From positions 1,178,001 to 1,242,000 of the forward strand of contig NZ_CP027770.1 in NCBI RefSeq assembly GCF_003012915.1: a stretch of DNA of 64,000 nucleotides. The letters run 5' to 3'. A program made the position numbers and the translations under genes. Below are positions 56,245 through 64,000 of this stretch, one piece after another. The stretch's first letter is position 1; each line of letters begins with the position of its first letter. Under the pieces are notes generated by a model. The model searched no databases and was not told where the DNA came from. It worked only from the letters and a program-made list of their open reading frames with translations. The DNA comes from Staphylococcus felis (GTDB lineage: Bacteria; Bacillota; Bacilli; Staphylococcales; Staphylococcaceae).

Positions 56245-56261
56245 TGTTACAAAAATGTAAT
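56245..56261 (+). promoter_or_regulatory. WalR (YycF) binding site
   Basis: TGTTAC-AAAAA-TGTAAT is an exact WalR consensus match in the 397-bp gap between ssaA and the PH-domain gene. It lies 270 bp before ssaA and 112 bp before the rightward gene, so it could serve either. The remainder of the gap shows no gene. Confidence 0.75.
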
Positions 56262-56372
56262 ATTCATGAAAAGATTGAGAATTATTTTAAAGTCGTATTC
56301 TGAGAATGTTTAATAGGATTTTGGGGTAAAGGGGTATAATAGAATAAATATGATTCAGTTAGGAGAATGAGC

Positions 56373-56711
56373 ATGATATTAGATAAAGTCAATCCTGATG
56401 ATTTATTCCCAACAGAAAAACAAGGGCCTTCTGTATTGGGTATCATCGAATATGAAGTACAGGGACAAAGTGAATTCAAAGGAGCGTATGTTGCTACGAA
56501 TGAACGATTAATTATGAATGTGGATATGAACGGACAATTTTATTACCGTAATATTCCTTATAATGAGATAAGTCATATTAAATATGAAGACAATCAAATA
56601 TTAATGGGGTTTGAAGTAGGTCAAGTCGCAATGAAAGAGATTGAAAAAGGGGACATTGCGTCGTTTATTTCATATGTAGAAGCACAAATTCAATCATCAT
56701 TTAAGCAATAG
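56373..56711 (+). CDS. Small PH-domain-like protein
   Basis: This 112-residue protein has an acidic N-terminus (MILDKVNPDDLFPTEKQG) and a strand-rich core (GAYVATNERLIMNVDMNG, then RNIPYNEISHIKYED) with a terminal helix, the bacterial PH-like fold. The start is the ATG at 56373, eight bases after TAGGAG; the ATG at 56367 is too close. Its function is unknown. It does not share obvious sequence with the SunI-like protein at 128. Confidence 0.75.
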   Translation: MILDKVNPDDLFPTEKQGPSVLGIIEYEVQGQSEFKGAYVATNERLIMNVDMNGQFYYRNIPYNEISHIKYEDNQILMGFEVGQVAMKEIEKGDIASFISYVEAQIQSSFKQ

Positions 56712-56856
56712 AAAGGTAAATTTACTAAAGCGATTATATGAATAGATATACTTTGAATTGTTGATATAGATGCAATGAGCTATCGTATTGACAACTCGGT
56801 AAAACGGAATTATAATATCGATATAAAATTTATACTTCAGAGAAAGAGGTGACAGT

Positions 56857-57909
56857 ATGAAGGTTGAAATAGGATTAACTTCATTTGCTGATAACCATGA
56901 GATTCACACGCAAGACGGAGAGTTTCCAGCTATACCAAGTGATGAACGTATACGAAATATTGTTGAGGAAATCAAGTTAGCTGATGAGGTTGGATTGGAT
57001 ATTTACGGTTTAGGTGAGCACCATCGACCAGATTATGCTGTGTCTAGTCCAGCAACAGTACTTGCAGCAGCAGCGACACAAACTAAAAACATCAAATTAT
57101 CGTCTGCAGTGACAGTATTATCTTCAGATGATCCGATACGTGTCTATCAACAATTTGCTACACTGGATGCACTTTCAAATGGAAGAGCAGAAATTATGGC
57201 TGGACGTGGCTCATTTATCGAGTCGTTTCCTTTATTTGGATACAATTTAAACGACTATGAACAACTATATGATGAAAAATTAGAATTATTAATGAAGATT
57301 AACAAGAATACGATTGTTAATTGGGAAGGTAGTTTAACGCCGAATATTGATGGTCGTGGCGTCTATCCTAGAGCTGTTCAAAAAGAATTACCTATTTGGC
57401 TTGCAACAGGTGGAACACCTGAATCATCATTAAAAGCAGGTTCATTAGGCTTACCTATCACGTATGCTATTATTGGTGGGGATCCAAAACGTTTTTCACG
57501 TAATGTAGCAATGTATCGAGCAGTCGCTGAGTCAAATGGCTATAAAGCTGAAGATTTAAAGGTAGCTTCACACTCTTGGGGATATGTTGCTGAAACAGAT
57601 GAACAAGCACAACGCGAATATTTCCCATCAGCAAAAGCGCATCATAATATTATCGCTAAAGAACGAGGATGGCCTCCATTTACAGTTGAACATTTCCAAC
57701 GTGAAGTCGGTCCTTCAGGTGCAATGTATGTGGGCAGTCCAGAAACTGTAGCGCAAAAAATAATTGATACAGTTGAAGCACTTGGTCTCAATCGATTTAT
57801 GTTACATTTACCAGTTGGCTCTATGCCACATGAAGATGTCATGAATTCGATTAAACTCTTTGGTGAGCGGGTAAAACCAATAGTAGATGAATATTTTAAA
57901 AATAAATAA
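56857..57909 (+). CDS. LLM-class flavin-dependent monooxygenase
   Basis: This 350-residue luciferase-like protein shows GLGEHHRPDYAVSSPATVLAA near residue 52, the KNIKLSSAVTVLSSDDPIRV block and GRAEIMAGRGSF. It is a cytoplasmic FMN-dependent oxidoreductase or monooxygenase of unknown substrate. AGAGGTG precedes the ATG. The DoxX-like gene follows after 18 bp and is probably in the same operon. Confidence 0.92.
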   Translation: MKVEIGLTSFADNHEIHTQDGEFPAIPSDERIRNIVEEIKLADEVGLDIYGLGEHHRPDYAVSSPATVLAAAATQTKNIKLSSAVTVLSSDDPIRVYQQFATLDALSNGRAEIMAGRGSFIESFPLFGYNLNDYEQLYDEKLELLMKINKNTIVNWEGSLTPNIDGRGVYPRAVQKELPIWLATGGTPESSLKAGSLGLPITYAIIGGDPKRFSRNVAMYRAVAESNGYKAEDLKVASHSWGYVAETDEQAQREYFPSAKAHHNIIAKERGWPPFTVEHFQREVGPSGAMYVGSPETVAQKIIDTVEALGLNRFMLHLPVGSMPHEDVMNSIKLFGERVKPIVDEYFKNK

Positions 57910-57927
57910 TTTGAGGAGAGAACAGAA

Positions 57928-58281
57928 ATGATTTTAAGTTATGTCACAAATTTAAAGGTTGCAAAAGAATTATTCAATGCAGCTAAACCAAAATTACAAA
58001 ACTCACAAAATATGAAAGATGCTTTTGAAAGTTTTGACTTGCCTAAAGAGCTAGTGCCAGTGATTGGTGCAGCTGAAGCAGCAGCATCTCTATTCATGGT
58101 ATTAAGTATTTTTAACAAACGTTTTGCACAAATCGCATCAGTGTTAACTTTAGGTATCATGATTGGTGCTATTTCAAGCCACCTTAAAGCAGGTCATGGT
58201 AAAAAAGGTGCTCAACATGCCATTGATGTCTTTACATTGGCTGGTTTAAGCTTAGCTGATACATTTACAACTAAAAAATAA
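57928..58281 (+). CDS. DoxX-like membrane protein
   Basis: This 117-residue protein has about three membrane segments around a charged start that includes LFNAAKPKLQNSQNMKDAFESF. The stretch LVPVIGAAEAAASLFMVL is typical of the DoxX/DoxD group. GAGGAGAG precedes the ATG. It is cotranscribed with the flavin monooxygenase; a joint redox role is inferred from this pairing. Confidence 0.82.
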   Translation: MILSYVTNLKVAKELFNAAKPKLQNSQNMKDAFESFDLPKELVPVIGAAEAAASLFMVLSIFNKRFAQIASVLTLGIMIGAISSHLKAGHGKKGAQHAIDVFTLAGLSLADTFTTKK

Positions 58282-58300
58282 TTTAACAAGTACGTATGTA

Positions 58301-58568
58301 AGGAATTGGGATATAAATATCTCAGTAATTGAAAAACTTCGAGGTTTTCGTAAGAAATTACGAAAAATCTCGAAGTTTTTTCTTTAATTCAATGATACGA
58401 AAGGGTCTTTTTTAAAGTATTTTAATGTAAAATTACATGTATATCACGTCGTATTGTTGGCGAGACGCCTGAGAGAATAGGATGAGCGTCGAGACCGCGG
58501 CTCGACACATCTTTTAGGAAATGCGAGGCAAACAATACGCTTTTATTTTGGGATTTAAGTCCTATCCT
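58301..58568 (-). repeat. Repeat B copy 6 (terminator arm altered)
   Basis: In minus orientation, it carries the alternative end hairpin AAACTTCGAGGTTTTCGTAA / TTACGAAAAATCTCGAAGTTT also found in copy 3 and at 62333. The GCGTAGAG hairpin is missing: CAAACAATACG joins directly to CTTTTATTTTGGGATT. It terminates the LLM-DoxX unit. Confidence 0.83.
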
Positions 58569-58882
58569 TTTTTCTTTGTTTATGAGGATTAAATAGAAGA
58601 TTATTTTTAATTGTCATCATAAAAATAAAATATTACATATAACAATATTTTGCCTGTCATTTAAGAAGATTTTAGTGAAATTAATAGATATCTAATTAAT
58701 GAAGACAATATAATTACAGAGATAAAAAGTTATCTAAAATTTTATGTGAAAAGTATTTGAAATATAAAGGAATACAGTTTAAAATATGGTTAAAAATAAA
58801 TTTAATTTCCAAGTTAATATAGTTGAGCGCTGAATAATAGTTTGAACTAGTCGTCTTGGATATGCAACATAGGGGTGTAATT
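58569..58882. other. AT-rich region upstream of sarR
   Basis: This is 314 bp of very AT-rich sequence with no gene on either strand that I can support. It contains several TATAAT-like hexamers and should hold the sarR promoter(s); no operator is recognisable by eye. Confidence 0.5.
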
Positions 58883-59230
58883 ATGGAAAAGTATATGATC
58901 AAAAACATGAAAGAATTTATTACAATCAGCTATACAACTAAAGCATTATATGCCAAAGTCAAAAAAGATTATGGATTAACTTATGAAGAATTGTTTATTT
59001 TGAATTTTATTCACGAACATCGACTATCATGCTATAACGTGAAAGATATTATAAGTGCATCTAGTTTTAAGCCGTATTATATCACTAAAGCAGTTCAAAA
59101 ATTGAAAGACTTTAATTATTTATCAAAGCGACGTAATGAAAAAGACGAAAGAACAGTGATTATCGAAGTGTCAGATGAACAATACCAAAAAATCGATCAA
59201 TTATTTTCTGAAATTGAAGCATTATTTTGA
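58883..59230 (+). CDS. sarR: SarA-family regulator SarR
   Basis: This 115-residue winged-helix protein has the same length as S. aureus SarR. The DNA-contact block SSFKPYYITKAVQKLKDF and the wing KRRNEKDERTVIIEV are nearly those of SarR. The start is the ATG at 58883 behind AGGGGTG; the frame extends nine codons upstream. SarR binds the sarA promoters and tunes virulence gene control in S. aureus. Here it lies between ssaA and fhuD2 homologues, also as in S. aureus. Confidence 0.9.
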   Translation: MEKYMIKNMKEFITISYTTKALYAKVKKDYGLTYEELFILNFIHEHRLSCYNVKDIISASSFKPYYITKAVQKLKDFNYLSKRRNEKDERTVIIEVSDEQYQKIDQLFSEIEALF

Positions 59231-59294
59231 TTCGCTCTTTTAAGGCAATGGCTTTATATGTTCCAGCTCCAAGACAACATTTATAAACGAGAGA

Positions 59295-59331
59295 GATACC
59301 GAAATGAGATGATGATGTTTCGGTATTTTTA
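59295..59331 (+). terminator. Intrinsic terminator after sarR
   Basis: GATACCGAAA pairs with TTTCGGTAT, followed by TTTTT. Confidence 0.85.
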
Positions 59332-59452
59332 TATTAAAATATAGCGTTAGCATTCAACGGACTTCATAACTCCAAACGTTAGGTTTCTATACGGAAATAT
59401 ATTATAATTTTGAGTGAAGAACTAAGAAATTATGAACTTTGGGGGAATCATT

Positions 59453-60616
59453 ATGAAATCCGCACTTATTCAATCCGATATCCAGCATACATGGGTTGAA
59501 AAACTCGAGCGTCAGCGTCATTTATTTGAATCTCATGCTGAATATAATGATCAAAATGCACGCTTTCCTTATGAAAATATTCAATGGTTAGTTGACTCGG
59601 GCTATACAAAGCTGACATTACCTAAGTCATTTGGTGGTGAAGGGGCAACTGTTGAGGATATGGTCGTATTGCAAAGTCTATTAGGTTCTATGGATGGAGC
59701 TACTGCCTTGTCAATAGGATGGCACGTCAGTTTAGTAGGAGAATTATTTCAAAAAAGAAACTGGCCGAAAGAGATATTGAATGAATTCGCAACTGATGTC
59801 CAAAATGGGGCATTAGTCAATAGAGCAGTGAGTGAAGCTGAAACAGGCAGTCCAACAAGAGGAGGACGACCGAGTACACATGCAAAATTAGAAGGAGATT
59901 TTTATATCATTAATGGCGTTAAGACATTTACTTCAATGAGTAAAGGATTGACGCATGTCGTTGTAGCTGCCTATATTAAATCTATAGATAAAGTGGGCTT
60001 TTTCTATATGCCGACTAATATAGAAGGATTGGAAATTGCAGATAATTGGGATATGCTCGGTATGCGAGCGACTGAGAGTCATGATTTGATTTTAAATAAT
60101 GTACGCGTACATCAAAAGTATCTTGTTGAAATCAAAGGGGAAGGACCAGATTTTCAAAATGGATGGTTATTGCATATTCCTAGCACTTATTTAGGCATCG
60201 CCCAAGCTGCAAGAGACTATGCTATCGACTTTGCGAATGAATATAGTCCGAATAGTATTGATGGTACTATTGGTGAGTTGCCAGTTGTTCAACAAAATAT
60301 TGGTAAAATGGAAACGAAACTTTTAACTGCACGACACATGCTTTGGAGTACAGCTAAAGCCTATCGAAGCCTAGGAGATGTAAGCATTATGAATGAAACG
60401 GCTGCGAGTAAAGTGATTGTGATGAATGAAGGATTAGATGTTGTTGATCTTGCCATGCGAATCGTTGGAGCTAAGAGTCTAGAGATGGCACGTCCTCTCC
60501 AACGTTATTACCGCGATATGAGAGCAGGACTTCATAACCCACCAATGGAGGACATGGCTTATACTACTATTGCGAAGCGTGTTAGTAGTGATAGAAAGAT
60601 GTTGAAAGCATTTTAG
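59453..60616 (+). CDS. Acyl-CoA dehydrogenase family flavoprotein
   Basis: This 387-residue protein has the acyl-CoA dehydrogenase fold blocks YTKLTLPKSFGGEGATVEDM, AVSEAETGSPTRGG and WDMLGMRATESHDLIL, and the C-terminal helical flavin domain. The start is the ATG at 59453, seven bases after GGGGGA; the ATG at 59432 overlaps that site. It could oxidise an acyl-CoA or act as a related flavin monooxygenase; the substrate is unknown. It has no beta-oxidation genes beside it. Confidence 0.88.
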   Translation: MKSALIQSDIQHTWVEKLERQRHLFESHAEYNDQNARFPYENIQWLVDSGYTKLTLPKSFGGEGATVEDMVVLQSLLGSMDGATALSIGWHVSLVGELFQKRNWPKEILNEFATDVQNGALVNRAVSEAETGSPTRGGRPSTHAKLEGDFYIINGVKTFTSMSKGLTHVVVAAYIKSIDKVGFFYMPTNIEGLEIADNWDMLGMRATESHDLILNNVRVHQKYLVEIKGEGPDFQNGWLLHIPSTYLGIAQAARDYAIDFANEYSPNSIDGTIGELPVVQQNIGKMETKLLTARHMLWSTAKAYRSLGDVSIMNETAASKVIVMNEGLDVVDLAMRIVGAKSLEMARPLQRYYRDMRAGLHNPPMEDMAYTTIAKRVSSDRKMLKAF

Positions 60617-60713
60617 CAAAATATTGAGCGTTAAGACATTTTACCTCTTAAATTGAGTACACTTCAACAGCAATATCATTAAATTAATACTAGATAAAAG
60701 GACGTTCTAGCAC

Positions 60714-61103
60714 ATGCGTTATATTTTAATCATAATCGGAGTACTCTTTACGTTGCTTGGGTTTTTAGGGGCAGTATTACCGCTATTACCCACGACGCCA
60801 TTTTTGCTTGTGGCAGTTATATGTTTTGCCAAAAGTTCGAAGCGATTTCACGATAGGTTAATTCGAACTACGATTTATCGTGCTTATGTTGAAGATTTTT
60901 GCAAGTATAGGGGCTATACCATGCGCAAAAAGATTCAACTTCTTATCAGTTTATACATCGTGATTGGTTTTTCAATAGTGATGGTAGAGGTCTTATTGAT
61001 TCGCATAGGGCTTGTCATCATGGTTATATTGCAAACGATTGTCTTATTTACGTGGGTACGCACACTCCCTAAAGAACACGATGTTAAAGGCAAGGATAAT
61101 TGA
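60714..61103 (+). CDS. DUF454 (YbaN) family membrane protein
   Basis: This 129-residue protein has three membrane segments and the DUF454 opening GFLGAVLPLLPTTPFLLVAV, followed by CFAKSSKRFHDRL. AAAGGACG lies before the ATG. Its function is unknown. The 200 bp behind it hold a possible hairpin (AAGTGCT / AAGCACT) but no gene. Confidence 0.88.
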   Translation: MRYILIIIGVLFTLLGFLGAVLPLLPTTPFLLVAVICFAKSSKRFHDRLIRTTIYRAYVEDFCKYRGYTMRKKIQLLISLYIVIGFSIVMVEVLLIRIGLVIMVILQTIVLFTWVRTLPKEHDVKGKDN

Positions 61104-61316
61104 ATAGCTGAGGTTGGTACAGTATAAATGATGTGTTGATATGACAAGTGCTGTGTTGGAAGCACTGGAGTATATTTATAGTCATATGAACTATACTGGA
61201 GCTGATCTTAGCTTTTTTGTGTTGTTTAAACAGAATGTGACTTGTGCATGTAAATGTCACGTTATTAAATAAGCACCTTCAAAAAAATGATAGCTATCTA
61301 AAAGAGAATGTTATAT

Positions 61317-61335
61317 AATAATGATAATCATTATC
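61317..61335 (+). promoter_or_regulatory. Fur box
   Basis: AATAATGATAATCATTATC matches the Fur consensus GATAATGATWATCATTATC at 18 of 19 positions. It lies 17 bp before the lipoprotein start, so binding would block transcription when iron is plentiful. Confidence 0.92.
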
Positions 61336-61352
61336 AATTGGAGGATGTTAAA

Positions 61353-62267
61353 ATGAAAAATTTATGGCTAGTCATGATAGCTGTTGTACTTGTACTTGCA
61401 GCCTGTGGTCAAACATCAAATGATAAATCAAGTGACACGAAATCATTTGAATTAAAAACTGCAAAAGGTGAAAAAGAAGTACAAATACCTCAAAATCCAG
61501 AACGTATTGTTGTACTAGCACCAACATATGCAGGTGGATTAAAATATTTAGGTGCACACATTGTAGGTGTTTCTGATCAAATTGATCAAAGTACGATACT
61601 TGCACCAAAATTTAAAGATGTAGACAAATTAGGAGCAGAAGATGTTGAGAAAGTAGCGACACTCAAACCAGATTTAATTATTACGTATAATACAGACAAA
61701 AATGTGTCTAAGTTGGAGAAAATTGCACCGACATTAGCTTTTGATTATGCACAATACGACTATCTTGAGCAACAAGAAGCAATGGGTGAAATCCTTAACA
61801 AAGAAAAAGAAGTTAAAGAATGGAAAGCCAAATGGGAAAATCAAACAGAAAAAGATGGTAAAGACATTCAGAAAGTTATCGGTGAAGATGCCACAGTATC
61901 TATTTTTGAAGATTTCAACAAAAAAATCTATGCTTACGGCAAGAACTGGGGACGCGGAAGCGAAGTGATTTACCAAGCTTTTGACTTAGAAATGCCTGAA
62001 GCGCTTGAAAAAGCGACAGAAAAAGAAGGTTGGACGGAAGTATCAAAAGAAGCCGTTGGAAAATACGCTGGAGATTATATTGTAACAGCTAAAGCAAAAG
62101 ATGCAGCACTTCCAGATTTCCAAAAAACGGATTTATGGCAAAATCTTGAAGCCGTGCAAAACAATCATACTTTTAATGTAGATGCTTCTATATATTGGTA
62201 CAATGATCCATATTCGTTGGACTATATTCGAAAAGATTTGAAAGAAAAATTATTAAGTGAATCTTAA
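61353..62267 (+). CDS. Siderophore-binding lipoprotein (FhuD2-like)
   Basis: This 304-residue protein has a lipoprotein signal with lipobox LAAC (Cys at about residue 19) and a periplasmic-binding fold of the iron-siderophore class: QNPERIVVLAPTYAGGLKYLG, LKPDLIITYN and a long central helix. It would capture ferric hydroxamates at the cell surface and pass them to an ABC permease encoded elsewhere. The start is the ATG at 61353 behind GGAGG. A Fur box directly upstream confirms iron control. Confidence 0.9.
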   Translation: MKNLWLVMIAVVLVLAACGQTSNDKSSDTKSFELKTAKGEKEVQIPQNPERIVVLAPTYAGGLKYLGAHIVGVSDQIDQSTILAPKFKDVDKLGAEDVEKVATLKPDLIITYNTDKNVSKLEKIAPTLAFDYAQYDYLEQQEAMGEILNKEKEVKEWKAKWENQTEKDGKDIQKVIGEDATVSIFEDFNKKIYAYGKNWGRGSEVIYQAFDLEMPEALEKATEKEGWTEVSKEAVGKYAGDYIVTAKAKDAALPDFQKTDLWQNLEAVQNNHTFNVDASIYWYNDPYSLDYIRKDLKEKLLSES

Positions 62268-62332
62268 AATGAATCATCAATAAGCTAGATAATGATTAGA
62301 AAAAAGAGAGTCTGAGATATCTCAGCAATCGA

Positions 62333-62384
62333 AAAAACTTCGAGGCTTTCGTAAGAATTTACGAAAAATCTCGAAGTTTTTATT
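62333..62384. terminator. Bidirectional terminator (fragment of repeat B)
   Basis: AAAACTTCGAG plus TTTCGTAA pair with TTACGAAA plus CTCGAAGTTTT, with T-runs on both strands. The same hairpin ends repeat B copies 3 and 6. It separates the convergent lipoprotein and symporter genes; the preceding TCTGAGATATCTCAG is also repeat-derived. Confidence 0.88.
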
Positions 62385-62419
62385 TAGTATTTTCTAGGCA
62401 ATAATCAGTCTTTGACGAG

Positions 62420-63940
62420 TTATTTGGATTTAGGCTTGTAAGTTACTTTACCGTGTTTATCATATATAGTTAGACCAGAAATATGATGTTGAGGTGCGGG
62501 TATGATGAGACTTGCAATATAAGCTACAACGAATGCAATTGCAAATGCGATAATCGACGTATAGAATGGTGAACCTGCACCACCAACACCTTGTAAGAAA
62601 TAACTCGTAATAACAGCAACTAAAATACCTACAATAACTCCTGTACCATGTGTTCTTTTTGTGAAGATACCAACTGCAAAGATACCCGCAATCGGTACTC
62701 CAAATAATCCAGTAATTAATAAGAATAAATCCCATACATCACTTGAATCAGCAGCAATTAAGTATAAAGAGACTAACATGCCGGTTAGACCGACTAAAAC
62801 AGTAACAATACGTGCAAAACGCACTTCGGATTTTTCATCTTTTTTACCAAAAAAGCGTTGTTTAATATCAACAGAGATACACGCTGCAATTGAGTTGAGA
62901 CTAGATGAAATTGTAGATTGAGCAGCTGCAAAAATAGCGGCAATCAAAAGGCCAGCTATAAATGGTGGCATCTCAGTTAAAATGAAATAAGGCACGATAG
63001 ACGATGTATTGAAATCATTTGGCAATTGTGTGTGATGCGAATAGAAAACAAATAAGACCGTTCCCATTCCGTAGAAAAGAGGAGCCGAAATAAGTGCTAA
63101 AATCCCATTTGTCCAAATCGATTGAGATGTTTCTTTGATCGAATCAGATGCTTGATAACGTTGAACGACGTCTTGGCTCGCTGTATACTGTTGTAAGTTG
63201 TTAAAAACACTACCGATAAAGATAATAGGTATAGCAGCAGCAGCGGCATTGATTTTCCAGTTATCTGCACTAATCAGCTTTTGATTGGAAACAGCATCGT
63301 TGATAACTGTAGAGATACCACCATCAATGTGTGTTATCCCCATAATAATGATGACGAGTGCGCCTCCTAAAAGAATAATTCCTTGAATAAAATCACTCCA
63401 AACGACACCTTCAAATCCGCCTAAGAAAGTATAAATAATACATAAAAGGCCTACTAAGCTTGCTACTAAATACGGATTGATATCAGAAACTGCAGTAATT
63501 GCTAATGTAGGTAAATAAATCACAATGGCGACTCTTCCAATATGAAATAAAATAAACAATAATGAGCCAACAACACGTACGGCAGGATTAAAACGTGCTT
63601 CTAAATATTCATATGCTGACGTTACGTTTAATTTTTTGAAAAATGGAATGTAAAAGTAAATCAGCAAAGGGATAATTGCAACAATCGCAATATTTCCAGC
63701 AATATAAGACCAGTCCGTTAAGTATGATTTTTCCGGAGTAGACATAAATGTAATAGCACTTAATGTTGTAGCATAAATTGAAAAGCCAACGACCCATGAA
63801 GGAAGGCGACCGCCGCCTTTAAAGAAACTATCAGAGTCTCGGCCTGCACGTTTTGTAAAAAAGGCACCGACTCCTAACATTAATAATAAGTATAAAACTA
63901 AAGCCACCCAGTTCCATAAACCAAAGCCAATTGATTCCAT
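62420..63940 (-). CDS. Sodium:solute symporter (SSS family), NanT-like
   Basis: This 506-residue protein with about thirteen membrane segments has the SSS features AGRDSDSFFKGGGRLPSWVVG near residue 33, GGFEGVVWSDFIQGIIL and AAIFAAAQSTISSSLNSIAA. It imports a solute, probably a sugar or sialic acid, with sodium. The start is the ATG complementary to 63938-63940 behind AAAGGGG. A perfect cre site 36 bp upstream means glucose repression. NanT-type sialic-acid carriers of staphylococci are in this family, but no nan genes are in view. Confidence 0.87.
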   Translation of the reverse strand: MESIGFGLWNWVALVLYLLLMLGVGAFFTKRAGRDSDSFFKGGGRLPSWVVGFSIYATTLSAITFMSTPEKSYLTDWSYIAGNIAIVAIIPLLIYFYIPFFKKLNVTSAYEYLEARFNPAVRVVGSLLFILFHIGRVAIVIYLPTLAITAVSDINPYLVASLVGLLCIIYTFLGGFEGVVWSDFIQGIILLGGALVIIIMGITHIDGGISTVINDAVSNQKLISADNWKINAAAAAIPIIFIGSVFNNLQQYTASQDVVQRYQASDSIKETSQSIWTNGILALISAPLFYGMGTVLFVFYSHHTQLPNDFNTSSIVPYFILTEMPPFIAGLLIAAIFAAAQSTISSSLNSIAACISVDIKQRFFGKKDEKSEVRFARIVTVLVGLTGMLVSLYLIAADSSDVWDLFLLITGLFGVPIAGIFAVGIFTKRTHGTGVIVGILVAVITSYFLQGVGGAGSPFYTSIIAFAIAFVVAYIASLIIPAPQHHISGLTIYDKHGKVTYKPKSK

Positions 63941-63975
63941 AATAATACCCCTTTCATCGTTGAATAGTCCCAATA

Positions 63976-63989
63976 AGAAAACGCTTTCA
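63976..63989 (-). promoter_or_regulatory. CcpA site (cre) upstream of symporter
   Basis: On the minus strand TGAAAGCGTTTTCT fits TGWAARCGYTWNCW at all 14 positions. It lies 36 bp before the symporter start codon, near or inside its promoter. Confidence 0.85.
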
Positions 63990-64000
63990 TAATATTGTGT

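Overview
The window is a low-GC chromosomal segment of a Staphylococcus. This rests on homologues of SarR, SsaA-type CHAP proteins, an LCP ligase, SagA-type glucosaminidase and a FhuD2-like lipoprotein, on Gram-positive ribosome-binding sites, and on WalR, CcpA and Fur-type sites. Gene order from the 3-methyladenine glycosylase through ABC transporter, rpiA, the hut genes, suhB/LCP, formate dehydrogenase, SsaA and SarR to FhuD2 is, from memory, close to that of the S. aureus chromosome. The repeats and accessory pieces differ from S. aureus, so an animal-associated species is likely, but I cannot name it.

Region 1 (1-1440) is an accessory remnant: the end of a sublancin-like glycocin (S-glycosylated bacteriocin) precursor, a SunI-like immunity candidate and a broken C39 peptidase/ABC transporter gene, cut off by a chromosomal repeat that itself carries a 299-bp MITE. 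Region 2 (1563-15528) holds a PadR/HAAS/DUF4097 operon, an NhaC antiporter, DNA repair, small membrane proteins, a group IIC intron inserted in another copy of the same repeat, a YfcC carrier, a NatAB-like ABC exporter, galM and rpiA.

Region 3 (15545-27813) is histidine degradation: hutG, a LysR regulator, and a YjiH-type carrier with hutU-hutI. An M20 amidohydrolase and an NhaC-type carrier behind a SAM-I riboswitch (probably a methionine transporter) follow. Region 4 (28052-36667) contains transporters (BASS, formate/nitrite channel, amino-acid permease), small membrane proteins, a CPBP protease and a WYL-type regulator. Region 5 (36829-48177) has an RsaI-like CcpA-controlled sRNA, suhB, lcpC, a DUF969-DUF979-pcp operon, formate dehydrogenase with its DUF1641 partner, a glucosaminidase and an FAD monooxygenase.

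Region 6 (48201-64000) has a hydroxyacid dehydrogenase plus paired SMR pumps bracketed by direct repeats, two WalR-box CHAP proteins, an opine-dehydrogenase/NhaC pair, a flavin monooxygenase/DoxX pair, sarR, an acyl-CoA dehydrogenase, a Fur-box siderophore-binding lipoprotein and a CcpA-controlled sodium/solute symporter.

Two dispersed elements shape the window. 'Repeat B' (about 220-280 bp, six copies plus one fragment) contains terminator hairpins and has inverted ends. A MITE (three copies, each with a perfect 8-bp target duplication) has ends like ISL3-family elements.
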